Of a stretch of 16,764 nt of DNA, positions 12,400 to 16,764 are shown piece by piece. Every line of letters starts with the position of its first letter. Position 1 is the first letter of the stretch. Origin of the DNA: Oscillospiraceae bacterium (GTDB lineage Bacteria; Bacillota; Clostridia; Oscillospirales; Ruminococcaceae). The stretch is from assembly GCA_003508605.1 (NCBI GenBank), contig DNUB01000288.1, positions 1 through 16,764 of the forward strand, read 5' to 3'. The notes beneath the pieces were generated by a model that saw only the letters and a program-made list of their open reading frames with translations, did no database searches and was not told the origin of the DNA. The translations under genes were made by a program, and so were the position numbers.

Positions 12400-13440
12400 A
12401 TGGCTAAGAAAAAGGAACGCAGCAAAATAGACCCCAATGGTTGGATGAACACCTATTCGGATATGGTTACGCTGCTGATGTGCTTTTTCGTAATGCTTTA
12501 TGCGGCTTCCACACCGGACGAGGTGAAGTGGCAGTTTATTTTTCAGAACTTCACTTCCTCGGGCAAATACATAAACCCCTTCGTTTTGGACAAGGATCCC
12601 AACAGAACCAACAATCCGGACGATGAGGACGGAAACAGTCCCATACCGCCGGGTGAGGTGGAGGACCCGGACGACAATCATGTGGGAAACACCCCCGCTC
12701 ACTTTAACGAGCTGGCGGGCTGGCTTACGGGAAAAGCGGAATCCAGCGAATATGCGGACGATATATCCGTCGTGGTAAGCTCCAGCGGCTCGGTTACCAT
12801 AAGATTTAAGGACGGTGTTTTGTTTAATCCCAACAGTGCGGAGCTTACCGACAGGGGAAGAAGAGAGCTTAATCGGTTTTTGCCGGGAATTTCCGCCCTT
12901 AAGCAGTATATAGGAAAGCTTCAGGTTTCGGGACATACCGCAAAGGCGTTAAGCGAGGTAAACGATTGGGATTTGTCCGGTGCCAGGGCGTCCTCCGTTC
13001 TTAAGTTTGTGGAGTGGAAAAGAACGGTGGATTCCGAAATTATGACAGGTGAATTTTGCGGACCCAACAGACCTATTGCCGACAACGATACGGAGGAGGG
13101 CAGAAGTCAGAACCGCCGTGTTGAGATTACCATAATAAGGAACAACAACAATACCATAAGCAATGCCACCATGCAGGATATTCTGAAATACGACCACGGC
13201 GTTATCCTGTCCGGACCGGGCAGCGGCGGAAACGACGTTAAGGATCAGATTTCCCAGATTATAGACAATATCGAGCATAAGTACGGCACCAACGTAGACG
13301 AGGACGGAAACGTGGTGGGAAACGAAAGCGGTCCTTCCATTCCCGGCGAAATCACGGGCATTCCCGACGATCTGATTCATGACGTTGACGAAGAAGGAAA
13401 CATTGTGACCGAGGGTTCGGGAGCGGAGGAAAATCCGTAA
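12400..13440 (+). CDS. motB: MotB, flagellar stator peptidoglycan-anchored subunit
   Basis: MotB anchors the stator to peptidoglycan and carries the ion-binding aspartate. The 346-residue product has a basic cytoplasmic N-terminus and one membrane helix at about 19-36, with Asp21 in 'WMNTYSDMVTLLMCFF' matching Asp32 of E. coli MotB. A Pro/Asp-rich linker covers about 65-100 and an OmpA-like domain about 125-247, with 'GHT' at 178-180, 'DLSGARASSV' at 191-200 and 'NRRVEI' at 238-243. About 100 residues follow the OmpA domain (248-346), Asn/Asp/Glu/Gly-rich and partly repetitive, including two DEDGN/DEEGN motifs. This tail is longer than in typical MotB. AAGGAGG is 8 nt before the ATG. Confidence 0.95.
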   Translation: MAKKKERSKIDPNGWMNTYSDMVTLLMCFFVMLYAASTPDEVKWQFIFQNFTSSGKYINPFVLDKDPNRTNNPDDEDGNSPIPPGEVEDPDDNHVGNTPAHFNELAGWLTGKAESSEYADDISVVVSSSGSVTIRFKDGVLFNPNSAELTDRGRRELNRFLPGISALKQYIGKLQVSGHTAKALSEVNDWDLSGARASSVLKFVEWKRTVDSEIMTGEFCGPNRPIADNDTEEGRSQNRRVEITIIRNNNNTISNATMQDILKYDHGVILSGPGSGGNDVKDQISQIIDNIEHKYGTNVDEDGNVVGNESGPSIPGEITGIPDDLIHDVDEEGNIVTEGSGAEENP

Positions 13441-13779
13441 GGAGAGGGGCGCACCCAAACCGCAGGGACTTTTTAAGGGACCTTGCGGCAGGACCTAAGG
13501 AATAAAGCCAAGGCACAAGGGTTAAGGATAACTTTTGTTTTAATTAAGGATATTACCGAGGCGTGTCCGAAAACAAAGCAGTTTAGTGAAATTTTGCTGA
13601 ATATGCGGCGGTTTCAAGGGAAAAGGCGCAGTAATTCCTCTCAGGGGATTACTGCCTGCATTCTTTGACGCAGAGAGCTTCCGCAGTCGGCGGAAATGTG
13701 AAAGCTGCGGCTTTTCGGATAGCCCCTAATCGGAATGCAAAAAGGAACGCAAAAAGAAGAGCGAAAGGAGCGATATGAT
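13441..13779. other. Hairpin-rich motB-fliM gap without fliL
   Basis: I see no gene in these 339 nt. A FliL-like frame, which related operons often carry between motB and fliM, is absent. Inverted repeats lie at 13460-13488 (CCGCAGG/CCTTGCGG, one bulge), 13628-13655 (11-bp stem with one G-U pair and loop TCTCAG) and 13679-13695 (TTCCGC/GCGGAA). The 13628-13655 stem is followed by a weak T-rich stretch and might terminate or attenuate transcription. Confidence 0.5.
13628..13655 (+). terminator. 11-bp stem before fliM, possible terminator
   Basis: GCAGTAATTCC (13628-13638) pairs with GGGATTACTGC (13645-13655), with one G-U pair and a 6-nt loop. CTGCATTCTTTG follows, a poor T tract. It may be an attenuator or mRNA processing stem between the stator and switch genes. 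Confidence 0.4.
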
Positions 13780-14784
13780 TTGGCGGATACGCTCACACAG
13801 GAACAAATAGACGCCTTACTTAATCAAGCTCTTTCGGGAGAGGTTATTCAAACAGCCAGCGAGGAAACGAAGGATCAGGTCAAGGAGTATGACTTCCGTT
13901 CTCCCAAAAAGTTCACGAAGGAAAAGATACGCAGCCTCGAAACAATATTCGAAAGCTATGCCAGACTGCTGTCGTCTTATCTTACGGGATTGCTCAGGCT
14001 TTACTGCAAGGTGAGTCTGATATCCATAGAGGAACAGAGGTATTTTGAGTATAACAACGCACTTCCGGATTACGTAATTATGGGATTGGTGGATTTAGGA
14101 ATAAATTCGCAGAATGTGGAAGAATTTACCACGATAGTTCAGCTATCCAACTCTCTTACATTTACCATGATAGACAGACTTTTAGGCGGCAGAGGCGTGG
14201 CTGCGGAGCTTGACAGAGATTTCACCGAGCTTGAAACAAGCGTGATGAAAAAGGTGGCGTCGGATATGGCAAAGATGATGGAGGAGCCTTGGAGCAACTA
14301 CCTGGTTCTTCACCCCACTCTTGTGGGTCTTGAAACCAATTCGAGGGTCATTTCCACCGTTGGCTACGACGACACGATGATAATTATCGCCTTGGAGGTT
14401 ACGGTAAACGACGAGAACAAATCCATTCTTTCCGTATGTATGCCCGCCATAAACCTTGATGAGATAATGATGAATTATGTCACCAAGAACCAAAAGACGG
14501 CGAGAAAGAACTACGATCCCAAACGGGAAAACGAACGGCGAGAATCAATAATGTCAGCTCTTAATCAGTCATCACTGACGATTACGGCAGTCTTAAGCGA
14601 AACTCAGCTTCAGATGTCCGACGTCCTGCATTTACAGGTAAACGACATTATTCCGTTAGACAAAAACATAGGCAGTAATGTTGTTCTGCGAATAGGCGAC
14701 AAGGACTGGTTTGACGGCAAACCCGGAATCTACAACAACAAGAAGGCTGTCAAGATCGAAAACGTTTATAGAATAGAGGTTTAG
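13780..14784 (+). CDS. fliM: FliM, flagellar motor switch protein
   Basis: FliM forms the middle of the C-ring and binds phosphorylated CheY to reverse the motor. Starting at TTG 13780 gives 334 residues beginning MADTLTQEQIDALL, which places the conserved CheY-binding peptide (LSQEEIDALL in relatives) at the N-terminus. AAAGGAG at 13764-13770 with 9-nt spacing supports this start; an earlier in-frame ATG at 13735 would add 15 charged residues without family support. Family motifs follow: 'YDFRSPKKFTKEKIRSLETI' near residue 35, 'LLGGRG' with 'RDFTELE' near 130-145, and a C-terminal SpoA domain ending the protein. The stop is 3 nt before the fliY ATG, so the two switch genes are probably translationally coupled. 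Confidence 0.96.
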   Translation: MADTLTQEQIDALLNQALSGEVIQTASEETKDQVKEYDFRSPKKFTKEKIRSLETIFESYARLLSSYLTGLLRLYCKVSLISIEEQRYFEYNNALPDYVIMGLVDLGINSQNVEEFTTIVQLSNSLTFTMIDRLLGGRGVAAELDRDFTELETSVMKKVASDMAKMMEEPWSNYLVLHPTLVGLETNSRVISTVGYDDTMIIIALEVTVNDENKSILSVCMPAINLDEIMMNYVTKNQKTARKNYDPKRENERRESIMSALNQSSLTITAVLSETQLQMSDVLHLQVNDIIPLDKNIGSNVVLRIGDKDWFDGKPGIYNNKKAVKIENVYRIEV

Positions 14785-14787
14785 TTG

Positions 14788-15999
14788 ATGGAAAATATTG
14801 AATTCTCAGATATCCAAAAGGACGCCATTGGCGAAATACTGAATATAAGTATGGGCAGTGCGGCAACGGCGGTTTCGGAGCTTTTGAGTGCGAAGGTTTG
14901 GATAACCACTCCGAGAGTGGAGGTAAAAACTGCCCAGGAAATGAATTACCAAAGGTTAGAGCCTGCCGTATGCGTGAAGATTCAGTACATAAAGGGACTC
15001 AGCGGCACCAATATGATGGTGTGGAAGCAGGACGACGTTCAGCTTATACTTAATCAGCTGATGGGTCAGCCCTTGGTGGTATCCCCCGATTTCGAGTTTG
15101 ATGAGCTTAACATAAGCGCAGTTTCCGAGGTTATGAACCAGATGATGGGCGCAAGCGCAACCGCCCTTTCAAACTTCCTCGGCTTTACCGTGGATATTTC
15201 CACCCCTAAGCCCGTTATAATGGACGAGGTGATGACAAACATCGACGTTACCGAGTTTGAGCCTAACGATACGGTGGTTTCGGTAACCTTCGACCTTACG
15301 ATAGACGGAGTTATTAAATCGGAGTTTGCCTCTGTTATGAGCGCAGATTTGGCAAAATCCATTGCGGATAAAATGTTGGGCGCAGATCTTGAAGAGGAAC
15401 AGCCTGCACAGGAGGCTGCACCGGCAGCCGCTCCCGCACCTGCCGCACCCGCTCCCGCACCTGCCGCACCCGCTCCCGCTCCTGCACCTGCGGCTCCCGC
15501 ACCCGCACCGGCTCCCGTTCAGGCACCAGCACCCGCTCCCATGCCCGAGGGAATGCCAATGGCGGGTCAAGGCGGAGAACAGGGCTATCCCTATCCTTAT
15601 CCGCCGCAGCCCTATCCCTATCCCTACCCCGCAGCTCAGCCGGGCTACGGATATGCGGCTCCCGCACCCGTAAACATACAAAACGCTCAGTTCCAGAATT
15701 TCGGAGAGCCTTCGGTACAGCTTACGGGCGAACAGAGAGATAACCTTAACCTCCTTATGGATGTACCTTTGCAGATCTCGGTGGAAATAGGCAGCGCACG
15801 GCGCAAGGTAAAGGATATTCTGGAGTTTTCGCAGGGCTCTATCATAGAGCTTGAACGTCAGGCAGGTGCGCCTGTTGATATAGTTGTCAACGGAAACTTG
15901 ATTGCCAAAGGCGATGTAGTTGTTATTGACGATAACTTTGCGGTAAGAATTACAGAAATAATCAAGTCGAAGTTAATTGATACATTAAGCAAGGAATAA
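14788..15999 (+). CDS. fliY: FliY, motor switch protein and CheY-P phosphatase
   Basis: FliY fuses a CheC-like phosphatase to a FliN-type C-ring domain. The 403-residue product carries both CheC signatures (D/S-x3-E-x2-N-x22-P) intact: Asp12, Glu16, Asn19, Pro42 and Ser110, Glu114, Asn117, Pro140. Both active sites should therefore be able to remove phosphate from CheY at the motor. A linker of about 95 residues (205-300) is almost only Pro and Ala, then Pro-Tyr-Pro repeats and Gln/Gly. The C-terminal SpoA domain (about 320-400) includes 'PVDIVVNGNLIAKGDVVVIDDNFAVRITEI'. ATG 14788 is chosen over TTG 14785 because AGAGGT (14775-14780) is then 7 nt away. The order fliM-fliY-cheY matches Bacillus and clostridia. 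Confidence 0.96.
   Translation: MENIEFSDIQKDAIGEILNISMGSAATAVSELLSAKVWITTPRVEVKTAQEMNYQRLEPAVCVKIQYIKGLSGTNMMVWKQDDVQLILNQLMGQPLVVSPDFEFDELNISAVSEVMNQMMGASATALSNFLGFTVDISTPKPVIMDEVMTNIDVTEFEPNDTVVSVTFDLTIDGVIKSEFASVMSADLAKSIADKMLGADLEEEQPAQEAAPAAAPAPAAPAPAPAAPAPAPAPAAPAPAPAPVQAPAPAPMPEGMPMAGQGGEQGYPYPYPPQPYPYPYPAAQPGYGYAAPAPVNIQNAQFQNFGEPSVQLTGEQRDNLNLLMDVPLQISVEIGSARRKVKDILEFSQGSIIELERQAGAPVDIVVNGNLIAKGDVVVIDDNFAVRITEIIKSKLIDTLSKE
15430..15650 (+). repeat. Pro/Ala then Pro/Tyr repeat tract in fliY
   Basis: A 21-nt unit starting GCTCCCGCACC is repeated exactly in tandem at 15430-15450 and 15451-15471. Shortened Pro-Ala units continue to about 15540. A second tract of Pro-Tyr codons covers about 15585-15630. 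Both encode the flexible linker between the phosphatase and FliN domains and are candidates for length variation by slippage. Confidence 0.8.
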
Positions 16000-16068
16000 T
16001 CGGAAAAATTATTAACACGGTTTCCCGCCTGTCAAAGGGCGGCAATCATTAAAAGGAGATAAGGTAAT

Positions 16069-16431
16069 ATGGACAAAAAGATTCTTTTGGTAGACGATGC
16101 GGCTTTTATGAGAATGCTTATCAGAGATGCGCTTACGAAAAACGGCTATACAAGCATTATAGAGGCTGCCGACGGACAGATCGCCGTTGATACCTACAAC
16201 GCCGAAAAGCCTGCGCTTGTTATTATGGATATCACAATGCCCAATAAGACAGGCATTGAGGCTTTACAAGAGATCAAGTCAAAGGATCCTTCCGCAAAGG
16301 TTATTATGTGCAGCGCAATGGGTCAGGAGGCAATGGTTGTTGAGGCTATCAAGTTAGGTGCGCTTGACTTTATCGTAAAGCCCTTTAAGGCAGAGCGTAT
16401 TATCCAGACTGTTCAAAAGGTTTTAGGCTAA
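16069..16431 (+). CDS. cheY: CheY, chemotaxis response regulator
   Basis: CheY is the single-domain receiver that, when phosphorylated by CheA, binds the FliM N-terminus and changes motor rotation. The 120-residue product is a complete receiver with no output domain. It has the acidic pair Asp9-Asp10, phosphoacceptor Asp54 in 'LVIMDITMP', Ser82 at the Thr/Ser switch position in 'VIMCSA', and Lys104 in 'IVKPF'. AAAGGAG at 16052-16058 lies 10 nt before the ATG. It follows fliY by 69 nt, across a small CCGCC/GGCGG stem. No cheA or other chemotaxis genes are within the window. In relatives fliO/fliZ and fliP would follow, but here 333 nt of noncoding DNA do. Confidence 0.97.
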   Translation: MDKKILLVDDAAFMRMLIRDALTKNGYTSIIEAADGQIAVDTYNAEKPALVIMDITMPNKTGIEALQEIKSKDPSAKVIMCSAMGQEAMVVEAIKLGALDFIVKPFKAERIIQTVQKVLG

Positions 16432-16443
16432 TGAAAAATATTT

Positions 16444-16477
16444 CCCGACCGCCGTTTCCTTCGGGCAGGGCGTCGGG
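16444..16477 (+). terminator. Hairpin directly after cheY
   Basis: CCCGAC (16444-16449) and GCC (16451-16453) pair with GGC (16469-16471) and GTCGGG (16472-16477), with one bulged C. AATTTTCCGTTTG follows, a weak T tract. It starts 12 nt after the cheY stop. Confidence 0.4.
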
Positions 16478-16665
16478 AATTTTCCGTTTGACAGCAAGGG
16501 AAGATTTTTCCTTTGCCCGAAAATCGGGGCTGTTATGCCTTAACGGGGAATTATCCGCCTTTGGATCAAGGCTTGGCGAAAAACCCGGAAGGCGGCATTT
16601 TTGCGGCGACAGCAGCCCTTTCGTAAATCTGTCACGGATATGATTTTCAATTTGTATATTCCCCG

Positions 16666-16700
16666 CCGAAGCCCCGAACAGGCTTGGGCTTTCGGTTTTT
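16666..16700 (+). terminator. Intrinsic terminator downstream of cheY
   Basis: CCGAAGCCC (16666-16674) pairs with GGGC (16686-16689) and TTCGG (16691-16695), with one bulged T. Five T follow at 16696-16700. This is the most conventional terminator in the window and could end the cheY transcript. Confidence 0.6.
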
Positions 16701-16764
16701 CGCACAAGCTCGGGGCTTGCGCCCCCGGATTTTTCATAAATTCGGTGCGTTGCCCCTCATTGAA
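16701..16764 (+). repeat. Structured intergenic repeat, copy B
   Basis: Positions 16713-16764 match copy A (1461-1512) at 41 of 52 bases without gaps. The inner hairpin CAAGC (16705-16709) with GCTTG (16715-16719) sits at the same place as the copy A hairpin. CGCAC (16701-16705) can pair with GTGCG (16745-16749), giving an outer stem where copy A has one of different sequence. The window ends exactly at the ATTGAA that ends the shared block, so the element may extend further. Confidence 0.6.

Larger units (their letters stand above)
16432..16764. other. Noncoding region after cheY
   Basis: No credible gene is seen here. A 70-codon frame overlapping the cheY stop (16431-16643) is Arg/Pro/Ser-rich, has a poor ribosome site and consists largely of hairpin sequence. 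The region holds a hairpin right after the cheY stop, a better terminator at 16666-16700 and the second structured repeat copy, cut by the window edge. Confidence 0.55.

Noticed and set aside
13483..13668. 61-codon frame in the motB-fliM gap as a possible FliL remnant
   Set aside because: No membrane helix or FliL-like features, and it contains the 13628-13655 hairpin.
13735..13779. ATG at 13735 as the fliM start
   Set aside because: It would bury the CheY-binding peptide behind 15 charged residues and has a weaker ribosome site; TTG 13780 fits both the family and AAAGGAG.
16431..16643. 70-codon frame overlapping the cheY stop
   Set aside because: Poor ribosome site, composition driven by GC hairpins, and no resemblance to FliO/FliZ or FliL, the proteins expected there.

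Overview
The window is one stretch of a large flagellar and chemotaxis locus. All recognisable genes are on the + strand, in this order: fliH, fliI, a Suppressor-of-fused (SUFU) domain gene, fliJ, fliK, flgD, a TIGR02530-type flagellar operon gene, flgE, flbD/swrD, motA, motB, fliM, fliY, cheY. This order, strong AGGAGG-like ribosome sites, TTG starts, FlbD/SwrD, and a CheC-FliN fusion (FliY) instead of a plain FliN all point to a Gram-positive, clostridial bacterium. I would guess a gut Oscillospirales/Ruminococcaceae-type organism, but that rank is inference.

Region by region: 1-4228 encodes export-gate cytoplasmic parts (FliH, FliI ATPase, FliJ) with the foreign-looking SUFU gene between fliI and fliJ. 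A terminator-like hairpin follows fliJ. A good sigma-A-type promoter at 4474-4502 then starts a leader of about 320 nt before fliK. Positions 4828-10937 hold the hook module: FliK length control, FlgD cap, the TIGR02530 protein and FlgE. FliK and FlgE are both long, and FlgD and FlgE carry internal duplications. Positions 11178-13440 hold the stator module (FlbD/SwrD, MotA, MotB), with a likely promoter directly before motB. Positions 13780-16431 hold the switch and signal module: FliM binds CheY-P, FliY carries two intact CheC-type phosphatase motifs plus a FliN domain, and CheY is the response regulator. fliL, often found between motB and fliM in related operons, is not in that gap.

The most unusual aspect is the space between the genes. 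Clostridial flagellar operons are usually tightly packed, but here there are gaps of 478, 141, 599, 135, 240, 153, 339 and at least 333 nt, nearly all full of inverted repeats. Two gaps, fliH-fliI and after cheY, contain diverged copies (41 of 52 bases identical) of one structured repeat, at 1461-1512 and 16713-16764, in the same orientation. Both can form an inner hairpin closed by an outer stem, and the outer-stem sequences differ while pairing is kept. Other notable points are a set of mutually exclusive hairpins before the SUFU gene, a terminator able to form a pseudoknot after fliJ, a near-perfect 34-nt dyad before fliK, and an flbD ribosome site separated from its start codon by an exactly intervening hairpin.

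No tRNA, rRNA, CRISPR array, transposase or known riboswitch was recognised.
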